From the NCBI RefSeq assembly GCF_000025725.1, contig NC_013943.1:3158078-3222077 (forward strand): 64,000 bases of DNA, read 5' to 3'. Every line of letters begins with the position of its first letter. The first letter of the stretch is position 1. The notes beneath the pieces are model-generated. The model was not told where the DNA came from, searched no databases, and worked only from the letters and a program-made list of their open reading frames with translations. This document shows, in pieces, positions 34,931-42,359 of the stretch. The DNA is from Denitrovibrio acetiphilus DSM 12809. GTDB taxonomy: Bacteria > Chrysiogenota > Deferribacteres > Deferribacterales > Geovibrionaceae. The position numbers and the translations under genes were made by a program.

Positions 34931-34957
34931 ACCCTGCTGGATTTCCAGTGGGGTTTT
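34931..34957 (+). terminator. Riboswitch-controlled intrinsic terminator
   Basis: ACCCTGCTGG (34931-34940) pairs with CCAGTGGGGT (34945-34954) across a four-base loop, with two G-U pairs, and is followed directly by seven T from 34954. Its position right after the TPP aptamer suggests that TPP binding favours this hairpin and stops transcription before thiC. I did not identify the competing anti-terminator pairing. Confidence 0.85.
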
Positions 34958-35010
34958 TTTGTGCCGTAAATTTTGCACAGGGGGCTATATGGGCTATATC
35001 GTACATTAAT

Positions 35011-35262
35011 AGAGTGTAGCGATATGCCTCAAGGTGCCGGATTTTGTTGACTGGCGTGTTTGTAATGACATTGCAGGCGAGAGGCACGAGCCGCAAAAGC
35101 GGTATCGTAAAGGATATTAAATAGAGTGTAGTGATATGCCTCAAGGTGCCGGATTTTGTTGACCGGTGTGTTTGTAATGACATTGCAGGGGAGAGGCGCG
35201 AGCCGCAAAAGCGGTATCGTAAAGGATATTAAATAGAGTGTAGTGATATGCCTCAAGGTGCA
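35011..35262 (+). repeat. 112-bp tandem repeat between the thi terminator and thiC (two full copies plus 28 bp)
   Basis: Copy 1 is 35011-35122, copy 2 is 35123-35234 and a truncated third copy is 35235-35262. Copies 1 and 2 differ at 5 of 112 positions by my alignment. Each unit starts AGAGTGTAG and contains a short hairpin CCGC-aaaa-GCGG. The period is not a multiple of three and no ribosome binding site or conserved frame is present, so the units look non-coding. They resemble the short intergenic elements with GACATTGCAGG/GAGCCGC that are dispersed in some genomes, but I see no further copy in this window. Confidence 0.9.
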
Positions 35263-35269
35263 CACCTTG
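35254..35269 (+). promoter_or_regulatory. Perfect palindrome just upstream of the thiC ribosome binding site
   Basis: CAAGGTG-ca-CACCTTG, 7-bp arms with a two-base centre, spans the junction between the third partial repeat and the thiC leader. GGAAAGGAGAG, the thiC ribosome binding site, follows immediately. It could be an mRNA hairpin tuning translation, or a remnant end of the repeat element. Confidence 0.6.
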
Positions 35270-35284
35270 GGAAAGGAGAGATAT

Positions 35285-36556
35285 ATGACACAGTTAGAAG
35301 CGGCTAAGAAGGGGACGATAACTCCGGAGATGGAGAAGGTTGCAAAGGATGAGCAGATTGATGTACAGGAGCTGAGACAGCTTATCGCAGAAGGTAAAGT
35401 TGTTATCCCTAAGAACATTAACAGAAATTTTGATGTCCGTGCCATCGGCAAAAAGATGAAAACAAAGGTTAATGCAAACATCGGAACATCCGGCGACTGC
35501 CCTTTTATTGATATAGAACTTCAGAAACTTGACGCAGCTCTCAGAGCTGGGGCAGACAGCGTTATGGATCTTTCCACCGGAGGCGACCTCAACGATGTGC
35601 GCAGGAAGATAGAAGAAAAATGTACTGTTATGCTCGGAACAGTGCCCATTTATGCTGTGGCTGCCGAGCTTGCTATGAAAGACCTCACCACTGATAATAT
35701 CGACGAGGAAGTTTTGCTCCGCAACATAGAAAAGCAGTGCAGTGAAGGGGTGGATTATATCACTGTTCACTGCGGCATTACAAAAGAATCTGTCGCAAGG
35801 ATGGACAATAGCGAAAGAACATGCGGCATCGTGTCAAGGGGCGGGTCTATACTCGCTAACTGGATACGTAAGAACGGGCGTGAGAATCCGCTTTTTGAGT
35901 ATTATGACGATCTGCTTAAAATAGCTTATAAATATGATGTAACTCTGAGTCTTGGCGATGGTTTCCGTCCCGGTGCGATAGCGGATGCGACCGACAGACC
36001 TCAGATAGACGAGCTTATGATACTTGGCGAGCTTGGCAAGCGTGCCCGTGATAAAAATGTGCAGGTTATGATAGAAGGCCCCGGACATGTTCCGCTGAGC
36101 CAGATAAAGACCAATATGCAGCTTCAGAAAAGGCTGTGTGATGACGCACCGTTTTATATTCTCGGTCCGCTGGCTACAGATATTGCGCCTGGCTATGACC
36201 ACATCACAAGTGCCATCGGTGGAGCTGTTGCCGGTGCTGCCGGTGCTGACTTTCTCTGCTATGTTACACCTGCAGAACACCTTTGTCTGCCGGATGTTGA
36301 TGACGTTTACGAAGGTGTCATAGCTTCCCGTATCGCCGGACATATCGCAGATATAGAAAAAGGAGTGGCCGGGGCATGGGAGCGCAATGTGCAGATGGGC
36401 ATTGCAAGGAAAGAGCTGAACTGGGAAAAACAGTTTGAGCTTTCTATTGATCCTGAGACAGCAAGGAAAAAGTTCCGGCATAATAAAGAGTTTGATTCGT
36501 GCACCATGTGCGGGAAGCTCTGTGCTGTGAAGATAGACGAAGGTAAAAATAAATAA
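35285..36556 (+). CDS. thiC: Phosphomethylpyrimidine synthase ThiC
   Basis: Radical SAM enzyme that rearranges aminoimidazole ribotide to hydroxymethylpyrimidine phosphate for thiamine. The ATG at 35285 has a strong site (AAGGAGAG) and gives 423 residues, the short bacterial form without the N-terminal extension of the E. coli enzyme. Seen: NANIGTSGDCP, MDLSTGG, VHCGI, MIEGPGHVPL, LGPLATDIAPGYDHI and the C-terminal cluster motif CxxCGKLC that binds the [4Fe-4S] centre. First gene of thiC-thiE-thiL, under TPP riboswitch control. Confidence 0.96.
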   Translation: MTQLEAAKKGTITPEMEKVAKDEQIDVQELRQLIAEGKVVIPKNINRNFDVRAIGKKMKTKVNANIGTSGDCPFIDIELQKLDAALRAGADSVMDLSTGGDLNDVRRKIEEKCTVMLGTVPIYAVAAELAMKDLTTDNIDEEVLLRNIEKQCSEGVDYITVHCGITKESVARMDNSERTCGIVSRGGSILANWIRKNGRENPLFEYYDDLLKIAYKYDVTLSLGDGFRPGAIADATDRPQIDELMILGELGKRARDKNVQVMIEGPGHVPLSQIKTNMQLQKRLCDDAPFYILGPLATDIAPGYDHITSAIGGAVAGAAGADFLCYVTPAEHLCLPDVDDVYEGVIASRIAGHIADIEKGVAGAWERNVQMGIARKELNWEKQFELSIDPETARKKFRHNKEFDSCTMCGKLCAVKIDEGKNK

Positions 36557-37174
36557 ATGATAGCTGAATACCTTAAACTGTACCTAATCCTTGAAACCAG
36601 TATGTTGAAAATGCCTCTGGAACAGTTTATTCCGGCTGTGATAAACGGAGGAGTAACATCCATACAGCTTCGAGATAAGGGGGCGACCTCCGCAGAGATG
36701 TATGCAACGGGGAAAAAGGTTATGGAGCTGATAAACGGACGTGATGTTCTGTTTGTTGTTAACGATAGGCTGGACATAGCTCTTATGCTTGGTGCAAAGG
36801 CTGTTCATCTGGGTGTTAAGGATATCCCTGTTTCTAATGTGCGGGCAAAGTATCCCGAGCTGATTCTAGGGTATTCCTGTAATGATATGGACGATGTGCG
36901 GGCGGCAGGCGTGGCGGACTATATAGGCTCCGGACCGGCGTTCCCCACCAGCACAAAGGCTGACCTGCGGGGGCTTATAGGTCCTTCCGGAATAAAGGAG
37001 CTCGTTGCTGCTGCGGGGAAACCCTCTGTGGCTATAGGCGGGATAACCGGAGAGAATGTTGATCAGCTCAGCAATTCCGGGGTAAGCGGTGTAGCTGTTT
37101 CGTCAGCCATATGTGCCGCGGAAGATCCATACATGGCTGCCAAAATGCTTAGAGATAAACTGGAAAAATTTTGA
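36557..37174 (+). CDS. thiE: Thiamine-phosphate synthase
   Basis: Joins hydroxymethylpyrimidine diphosphate and hydroxyethylthiazole phosphate. The 205-residue TIM barrel shows SIQLRDKGATS (substrate-binding lysine), FVVNDRLDIALMLGAKAVHLG (NDR motif), GSGPAFPTSTKAD-type GPAFPT loop and AIGGITGEN (phosphate binding). It begins directly after the thiC stop and overlaps thiL by 4 bp, so it is co-transcribed. Confidence 0.94.
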   Translation: MIAEYLKLYLILETSMLKMPLEQFIPAVINGGVTSIQLRDKGATSAEMYATGKKVMELINGRDVLFVVNDRLDIALMLGAKAVHLGVKDIPVSNVRAKYPELILGYSCNDMDDVRAAGVADYIGSGPAFPTSTKADLRGLIGPSGIKELVAAAGKPSVAIGGITGENVDQLSNSGVSGVAVSSAICAAEDPYMAAKMLRDKLEKF

Positions 37175-38064
37175 AAAAAAATAAAGAATTCTCTCTTATA
37201 GAGAGACTGTCTTCAATGCTGAATAACGGCGGTGTCACACTAGGGGTAGGAGATGATGCCGCCTTGTTCGGCGAGACACTTGTTGCAAAAGACATAATGG
37301 TAGAAGGGGTGCACTTTACAAAGGGAGCGCCTTTCCTGCATATTATGCGTAAAATAGTCACCGCTAATGTCAGCGATATTGCGGCAATGGGCGGAACAGC
37401 AGAGTATGGACTTCTGGGAATTGCCATTCCTGAAGGTTATGATGTTAACGCTGAAGATATCGTCAAGCCATTCGAAATGTACGGCGTAAAGCTGATAGGC
37501 GGTGATACTACTTCTTCTCAGGATTCCCTTTTCGTGTCAGTTACGATCATCGGCAGGAAAAATCAGCATGTGCTTCAGCGAAGCGGAGCTAACGCCGGAG
37601 ATGTTATTTATCTGTCTCGTCCTGTTGGGCGTGTCCGTGAGCTTCTGGAGCAGGAGCTTGCCGGTGGAGACACTTACAACCACTATCTGATAAAAGCTGA
37701 AACAGAGCTCGGAGACCTTCTGGGGCGCACAGGGTTGGCGACATCGTGCATTGATGTCAGTGACGGCGTTGGGCGTGATGCATCTCATATTGCAGACAAA
37801 AGCGGCGTTTGTATGGTGATAGAAGAGAGTAGGTTTCCTGTTGAGCATTTACATGTGAAAGGTGACGCAGTTATGTTTGCTTTGGGCTCAGGAGAGGAAT
37901 TCGCGCTTCTTTTCACTGTCGCCGAAAAAGATATAAGCGAGCTGGAGATGCTCGCACCTTCTGCTGTGCGTGTGGGCTATGTTGAAACCGGAAGTGGTGT
38001 TTATCTTGAGCGTGAACAGGGGAGAGTTGATATTTCAGAAAAAGGCTATGAGCACACTTATTAG
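37171..38064 (+). CDS. thiL: Thiamine-monophosphate kinase
   Basis: Phosphorylates thiamine monophosphate to the active diphosphate. The 297-residue protein has the PurM/ThiL fold: GVGDDAALFG, a metal-binding DIMVEGVHF segment, VSDIAAMGG, LIGGDTTSS and IDVSDGVGRDASHI. The start is TTG at 37171, overlapping the thiE stop; this gives the expected EFSLIERL N terminus. The stop overlaps the convergent PaaK-like gene by 4 bp. Confidence 0.93.
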   Translation: MKKNKEFSLIERLSSMLNNGGVTLGVGDDAALFGETLVAKDIMVEGVHFTKGAPFLHIMRKIVTANVSDIAAMGGTAEYGLLGIAIPEGYDVNAEDIVKPFEMYGVKLIGGDTTSSQDSLFVSVTIIGRKNQHVLQRSGANAGDVIYLSRPVGRVRELLEQELAGGDTYNHYLIKAETELGDLLGRTGLATSCIDVSDGVGRDASHIADKSGVCMVIEESRFPVEHLHVKGDAVMFALGSGEEFALLFTVAEKDISELEMLAPSAVRVGYVETGSGVYLEREQGRVDISEKGYEHTY

Positions 38065-38969
38065 GATGGGTAGTCTATTTTAACTGTGTGCAGACCACAG
38101 GTACATTTTTCTCTTGATACTATTGCAGATTTCCTGCCTGTACGGAATCGTATCAGAGGGAGTGCTTCCAGAGTGAGGGTAGTTATTACAAGTTCCCCCT
38201 CTTCGCCATCGGGCAGTATTTTGCCTTCATCATCAATTATTTCTACTATATAATGATCATCCCATAGATGCATCCCGTCATGTTCTTTACAGTCGGACGC
38301 CATGCCGTGCAGAAATATGCCAAATCCGGCAGTCATGTAAATGTCCATTCCTGATTCTTTTTCCAGATGTTTTCTTGTTCCGTTACTCAGTGGTTTACCG
38401 CAAAAGATTCCTGATTTCAAAGACGTTTCTGTCAGTTCCAGAGAATTCTCTCTGCAATATTCGATAAAGGCTGTTATGTCTTTAGTTGTTCCCATCAGAC
38501 AGTTTGCGTCAGCGTCGTTTATCAGCTGGTACAGTTTTCTGTGGCTGAGTTTGCCGGCGTGTATAAGGAAGTGTCTGAGCTTTTCACAGGCGTCCGCAAA
38601 AGACGGGTATTCGTCATGCCCGCTTATCAGGAGGAGGGTGTCTTCGTCTGTCACTTCTGCTATGCTGAGAGTGCGGGCTGTCATCTCTGCTATATGAGTA
38701 ATGTCATTGTCAGTAAAGAAGTTCATAACCGGTTCTTTATTTATTTGCTGGATTCTTCCTGTAATCAGACCTTTTGTGTCGGCGCAGCTATAGGCAAAGG
38801 GGTACCCCTGAGCCAGCAGTTCGTTTGTCATGAAGGGGAGGCTGGAGAGTGCCTCGTATGAGGTTATGCGCTCATCAGGTAAAATCCGGCTGTAGAATAA
38901 GTTATTATTTCTTATATGATGCAGGATCTTACCAAGTTTAAGGATTTGTATATCGGTGAGTTTCAGCAT
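38061..38969 (-). CDS. Shortened phenylacetate-CoA ligase (PaaK)-like protein
   Basis: A 302-residue protein that resembles PaaK-type adenylate-forming enzymes in order: an N-terminal NNLFYSRIL..SYEALSSLPFMT segment, a middle Rossmann-like part, then GEEGELVITTLTLEALPLIRFRTG near residue 265, a typical PaaK motif. However the nucleotide-binding SSGTTG motif is replaced (GRIQQINKEP), the usual YG-type motif is altered (MTAGFGIFL), and the C-terminal lid domain is missing, as the protein ends shortly after CTCG. Full PaaK has about 430 residues. It is therefore either a non-catalytic homologue or a decaying gene; the frame is intact. No paa genes are near. Confidence 0.65.
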   Translation of the reverse strand: MLKLTDIQILKLGKILHHIRNNNLFYSRILPDERITSYEALSSLPFMTNELLAQGYPFAYSCADTKGLITGRIQQINKEPVMNFFTDNDITHIAEMTARTLSIAEVTDEDTLLLISGHDEYPSFADACEKLRHFLIHAGKLSHRKLYQLINDADANCLMGTTKDITAFIEYCRENSLELTETSLKSGIFCGKPLSNGTRKHLEKESGMDIYMTAGFGIFLHGMASDCKEHDGMHLWDDHYIVEIIDDEGKILPDGEEGELVITTLTLEALPLIRFRTGRKSAIVSREKCTCGLHTVKIDYPS

Positions 38970-39438
38970 AGTTATAAACCGCCCTTTATTGTTATAATAT
39001 AAGGCAATAGTCGGTCACATACAATCTTAAGTTTGCTTTATAAGTTAAATAGAGTTTATGTATAAGTTTACAAATTTAATATCAGTAAAACATAAAATAA
39101 TACAGTATTTTAGTTAGAATTAAGAAAAATTAATATTTAATAAATAGAACTATATTATAATTTAATATCAATTATGTTTCATTCAGATCGTGTAGTGATA
39201 CTTAATATCAGTAAAATAATATATATTATTAATGTTATATGTGTAATTTAACCATTAGAGAACATTGTTTTGCAATGAATATATATAATTTCAGTATTAT
39301 TGGAATATGTAAATTCTTATTGAACAAAATGTTATTGTCATATATATACTCTTTTAAGAATGATGATGTGTTTTATTATGATTAACAACACGTCGGCGCT
39401 TTTATTATCTGCGCAAATGCAGGTACGGAGGATTATCT
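38970..39438 (+). other. AT-rich regulatory spacer upstream of the acetate permease
   Basis: About 470 bp with no convincing gene and very high A+T, richer than anything else in the window. It holds two exact 15-bp direct repeats (TTAATATCAGTAAAA at 39076-39090 and 39202-39216, 126 bp apart), a related TTAATATCAATTA near 39163 and an inverted repeat CATTG-ttttg-CAATG at 39263-39277. A possible promoter is TTGAAC at 39320 with TATATA at 39343 (17 bp). The layout suggests several binding sites for an activator or nucleoid protein acting on the permease gene. Confidence 0.6.
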
Positions 39439-40068
39439 ATGGCTAATAAAGCAGAAGCAGCTGCAAATGTGACAACACTTGATCACGCAGCAAAAGTAGC
39501 AGAAACAGTAATAGCTGACTCAACAGCTAATCCCGCTCCTCTCGGTCTTATGGGGTTTGGGCTCACAACAATACTTCTTAATCTTCACAACATCGGTTTG
39601 TTCGGTATCGGTAGTGCGATACTCGCTATGGGTATCTTTTACGGTGGTATAGCGCAGATCATAGTTGGGATCATGGAGTGGAAAAAGAAAAATACTTTCG
39701 GTACAGTTGCATTTACTTCCTACGGTCTTTTCTGGCTGACGCTGGTTGCGATAATAGCACTGCCGAAATTCGGGATATTTGATGCTCCCACAACAACAGC
39801 GATGACAGCTTACCTCTTTCTCTGGGGTCTTTTTACGCTGGTGCTTTTTGTGGGTACTCTTAAAATGCATAGAGGAATTCAGATGGTATTTTTCCTTCTG
39901 ACAATCCTTTTCATACTTCTTGCCGTGGGCGATATGTTTCACAGCGTTGCTATCAAGAGATTTGCTGGTTTCGAAGGCGTTCTCTGCGGTCTTTCAGCAA
40001 TGTATGTTGGGGCTGCTGAGATACTGAATGAAGTTTACGGCAGAAAAGTTCTCCCTCTTGGCGAATAA
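39439..40068 (+). CDS. Acetate/succinate permease (GPR1/FUN34/YaaH family)
   Basis: A 209-residue inner membrane protein with six helices and the family motif [14 protein letters not shown] at 31-44. Members transport acetate (SatP in E. coli) with protons, or form hexameric acetate channels. The first 30 residues form a hydrophilic Ala-rich leader of unknown use. The ribosome binding site is ACGGAGGA. It is a single-gene unit with a long regulated-looking upstream region, and a hairpin follows at 40083-40120. Acetate as a main carbon source would fit the presumed lifestyle. Confidence 0.93.
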   Translation: MANKAEAAANVTTLDHAAKVAETVIADSTANPAPLGLMGFGLTTILLNLHNIGLFGIGSAILAMGIFYGGIAQIIVGIMEWKKKNTFGTVAFTSYGLFWLTLVAIIALPKFGIFDAPTTTAMTAYLFLWGLFTLVLFVGTLKMHRGIQMVFFLLTILFILLAVGDMFHSVAIKRFAGFEGVLCGLSAMYVGAAEILNEVYGRKVLPLGE

Positions 40069-40082
40069 TTAAGGTGTCATGT

Positions 40083-40120
40083 ATATGCGGCGGCAGTTAC
40101 GGGCCGCCGTTTATGCATAT
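40083..40120 (+). terminator. Long interrupted hairpin after the acetate permease
   Basis: ATATGC-GGCGGC-agttacgg-GCCGCC-gttt-atGCATAT forms nested inverted repeats over 38 bp. It is GC-rich and stable but lacks a clear T tract, so it may be a partial terminator, an mRNA 3' stabiliser or a processing signal between the permease gene and the 75-residue orphan. Confidence 0.5.
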
Positions 40121-40134
40121 CCACGGAGGTTCCT

Positions 40135-40362
40135 GTGGACTATACAAAGATTGAGACCGGAGAGATTTGTTTTGCCGGATGGACAGTGAGCATCACCAGA
40201 GGCAGGGGGAGCATCGCAGACGGCAGCGGCAGCGTGGTTGCAAGGTTCAATGTCAATGAAGATGGACATGTTACTCTTACAGAAGGAGAACATAAGTTTG
40301 CTGACATGGCATTGATCGCAGTGCGCAGTTATGTCCGGTATGGCGCACCGCAAATCATTTAA
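40135..40362 (+). CDS. Conserved-looking 75-residue protein of unknown function
   Basis: I do not recognise this protein. It starts at GTG 40135, with CGGAGGT as ribosome binding site 6 bases upstream. The sequence alternates hydrophobic and polar residues with many glycines (ICFAGWTVSITRGRGSIADG, VARFNVNEDGHVTLTEGEH), suggesting a small beta-rich fold; the C-terminal part may be helical. No signal peptide or cysteine cluster (one Cys). The ribosome binding site and start codon lie inside a small potential hairpin (CCACGGA...TCCTGTGG at 40121-40138), which could limit translation. Confidence 0.6.
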   Translation: MDYTKIETGEICFAGWTVSITRGRGSIADGSGSVVARFNVNEDGHVTLTEGEHKFADMALIAVRSYVRYGAPQII

Positions 40363-40477
40363 AAATTCAATAATATTTGTCAAAAATCTGACATTTATCG
40401 CAAATTCTATCAAAAAAATACTCTTATATTGAGATAAATAGCTAATTCTGCTAAATTCTTTAGTAGGAGAAGGCGCA

Positions 40478-40930
40478 ATGTTATATCTTATCCGTCACGG
40501 ACACGCTGAAGACAGATCTGTCTGGCATGATTCGGATCTGAAGAGACCGCTTGTCAACAGGGGTGTTACGCGTGCCCGAAAGGCTTTCAGCCGTTTTATT
40601 AAGCTGTATCCCTCCCCAGATATTATATTTTGCTCAGAAGCTCTGAGGGCATTGCAGACAGCTGAAATACTGCATAAGCTCTGTGGCGCAGAAATTGTTG
40701 TGACCAGAGAGCTGAATCCGGGTGCGTCCCCGATGGATTATCAAAAAATATTAGATGATCTCGCTGATGATATTTGTACGGCTGTGGTTGGTCACGAGCC
40801 GGATATGTCAGAGTTTATGTCGCACTATCTCACCGGAGGTAATTTAAACATTGTATTCAAGAAAGGGTCTATCGCTCATATAGAAGATAAACAGTTGATA
40901 AATCTTATTCAGCAAAAGGTGCTAATATAA
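40478..40930 (+). CDS. sixA: SixA-like phosphohistidine phosphatase
   Basis: A 150-residue histidine phosphatase with the N-terminal LIRHGHAED motif (H7 is the nucleophile), the R/K-containing DSDLKRPLVNRG segment and the second catalytic histidine in VVGHEPDMSEF. SixA acts on phosphohistidine of phosphotransfer proteins. It is preceded by AGTAGGAGA and followed after 1 bp by the CHAD gene; sixA-CHAD neighbours recur in other genomes. As the first gene of a polyphosphate operon, its substrate may be phosphohistidine on a protein of that system (polyphosphate kinase itself forms a phosphohistidine), which is my inference. Confidence 0.88.
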   Translation: MLYLIRHGHAEDRSVWHDSDLKRPLVNRGVTRARKAFSRFIKLYPSPDIIFCSEALRALQTAEILHKLCGAEIVVTRELNPGASPMDYQKILDDLADDICTAVVGHEPDMSEFMSHYLTGGNLNIVFKKGSIAHIEDKQLINLIQQKVLI

Positions 40931-40931
40931 C

Positions 40932-42359
40932 ATGACAGATAATTATTTAATCACAGACGAAAAGCCGGATTCCGTCGAAGGATTCACTTTTCAGTATAAG
41001 TATCTCGGAGCAGAGCAGATGATGCTTAAGGACAGCTACGACTACCTGCTTTTAAACAAGGGATTCTGTCTGCTGACAAAGGTTGACGGAAGCGGACTTT
41101 TGTTTTCTGCCGGTAGTCTTGCTCAGTATGATTCATGTGATGATGCAGAGCTCGTTAAAAGGGTTGACGGGATCGTTTCGCCGAGAGTTTTACTGCCGAA
41201 GCATGAATTCAATGTCAGCAGATTTAGCGTGTCTATGCTGGATGAGCTGGAAAAAACCATAGCTAAAGGTATTACCTATATTATCGAGACAGGCGGGAAA
41301 GCTGTTTGTGCCATGGGGCTTTCGCCTCTTCGTGGGTACGGTAAAGAGACAGCAAAGGGATTGCGGAAGATTGAAGGAAATGAGGGCGGCTTTGGTGATG
41401 CTGTTAAGCTGCTTGTGGATAAAACAGGCGATGAGCTGATATTCTACAGTGCTAAACCAGTTTTAAAGCTTAACCCTGAGACCCCTATATATAAAGTTAT
41501 GGGCGAGATTTATACTCACCTTATAGATGTTATGTCCAAGAATACAGACGGTATTATAAATGATGTGGACATAGAGTTTCTGCACGATTTCCGCGTATCA
41601 GTAAGGCGTATTAGGTCTGCCCTGTCCCTTGTCCGTGGAGTGTTTGACAAGGATATGGAAAAAGAGTTTCGCGTGCGCTTTAAAAATCTGGGTGGTCTCA
41701 CAGGGGTTGCCAGAGATATGGATGTCTATCTGGACAGGATTGAAGATTATGAAAGGATGCTCCCCGGCTGGCTGAAAGGGGGAATGGCGGAACTGGCTGA
41801 TTACTTTAAGAAGACCAGAGAGGCGGAATACCGGAAGCTGTCGGATTATCTGCTTTCCGGTGAGTTTGAAAAACTATGCACCGACTGGATAAATGTTGTT
41901 TCTGATGATAAGTATGCTGCTTCTAAGGGGAAGAAGCCTGTATTGCCGCTAGCTAAAAAGGCTATCCGGCAGGCGTTTAATGAGATAGAGAAACAAGCTG
42001 ATGGTATGAGCACAGAAACCCATTCGGACGCTGTGCATGAGATACGCATCAGCTTCAAAAAGATAAGGTATCTGCTGGAATTTTACTCCTCGCTGTTTGA
42101 TAAAGAAAAAACTGCGCCGATGCTGAAGGATATGAAAGCTCTTCAGGATTCGCTTGGGGATCATAACGACTATTATGTTCAGCAGCTGGCTCTGGAAGAA
42201 CTCGTTGAAAATGGCAAATGGAGCCCGCAGACAGCTTCTGCCTGTGGCTTTCTTTCTGCTGTGCTGGCAGAGAGGCAGATGGCAGAGCGTGAGAAAGCTT
42301 TGCGGCTCATCATTCAGTTTATGAGGTATAAACCCTTATTCGGAGAATTGTTCAAATGA
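40932..42359 (+). CDS. CHAD-domain polyphosphate-associated protein
   Basis: A 475-residue protein. The C-terminal 280 residues are a CHAD helical bundle with its two symmetric basic-histidine helices: FLHDFRVSVRRIRSAL (H near 218) and VHEIRISFKKIRYLLEF (H near 369). CHAD domains bind polyphosphate and localise to polyphosphate granules. The N-terminal 190 residues have no clear family; a stretch DSYDYLLLNKGFCLLTKVDG recalls the CYTH triphosphate-tunnel pattern that often precedes CHAD, but the ExExK catalytic motif is not seen. Its stop overlaps the ParA-like gene by 4 bp. It may be the granule anchor of this operon. Confidence 0.88.
   Translation: MTDNYLITDEKPDSVEGFTFQYKYLGAEQMMLKDSYDYLLLNKGFCLLTKVDGSGLLFSAGSLAQYDSCDDAELVKRVDGIVSPRVLLPKHEFNVSRFSVSMLDELEKTIAKGITYIIETGGKAVCAMGLSPLRGYGKETAKGLRKIEGNEGGFGDAVKLLVDKTGDELIFYSAKPVLKLNPETPIYKVMGEIYTHLIDVMSKNTDGIINDVDIEFLHDFRVSVRRIRSALSLVRGVFDKDMEKEFRVRFKNLGGLTGVARDMDVYLDRIEDYERMLPGWLKGGMAELADYFKKTREAEYRKLSDYLLSGEFEKLCTDWINVVSDDKYAASKGKKPVLPLAKKAIRQAFNEIEKQADGMSTETHSDAVHEIRISFKKIRYLLEFYSSLFDKEKTAPMLKDMKALQDSLGDHNDYYVQQLALEELVENGKWSPQTASACGFLSAVLAERQMAEREKALRLIIQFMRYKPLFGELFK

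Noticed and set aside
34910..34969. A 19-residue frame starting at ATG 34910 across the thi terminator, and a start-stop ATG TAG just before it
   Set aside because: The frame is defined by the terminator stem and T tract; the ribosome binding distance is poor, so a leader peptide is not convincing.
35011..35262. Repeats considered as a CRISPR array
   Set aside because: The unit is 112 bp with no unique spacers between short direct repeats, and no cas genes are present.
34908..35481. Minus-strand open frames with repeated peptide over the thi repeats
   Set aside because: They come from the 112-bp tandem repeat, whose period is not a multiple of three; the frames do not stay in register and lack start signals.
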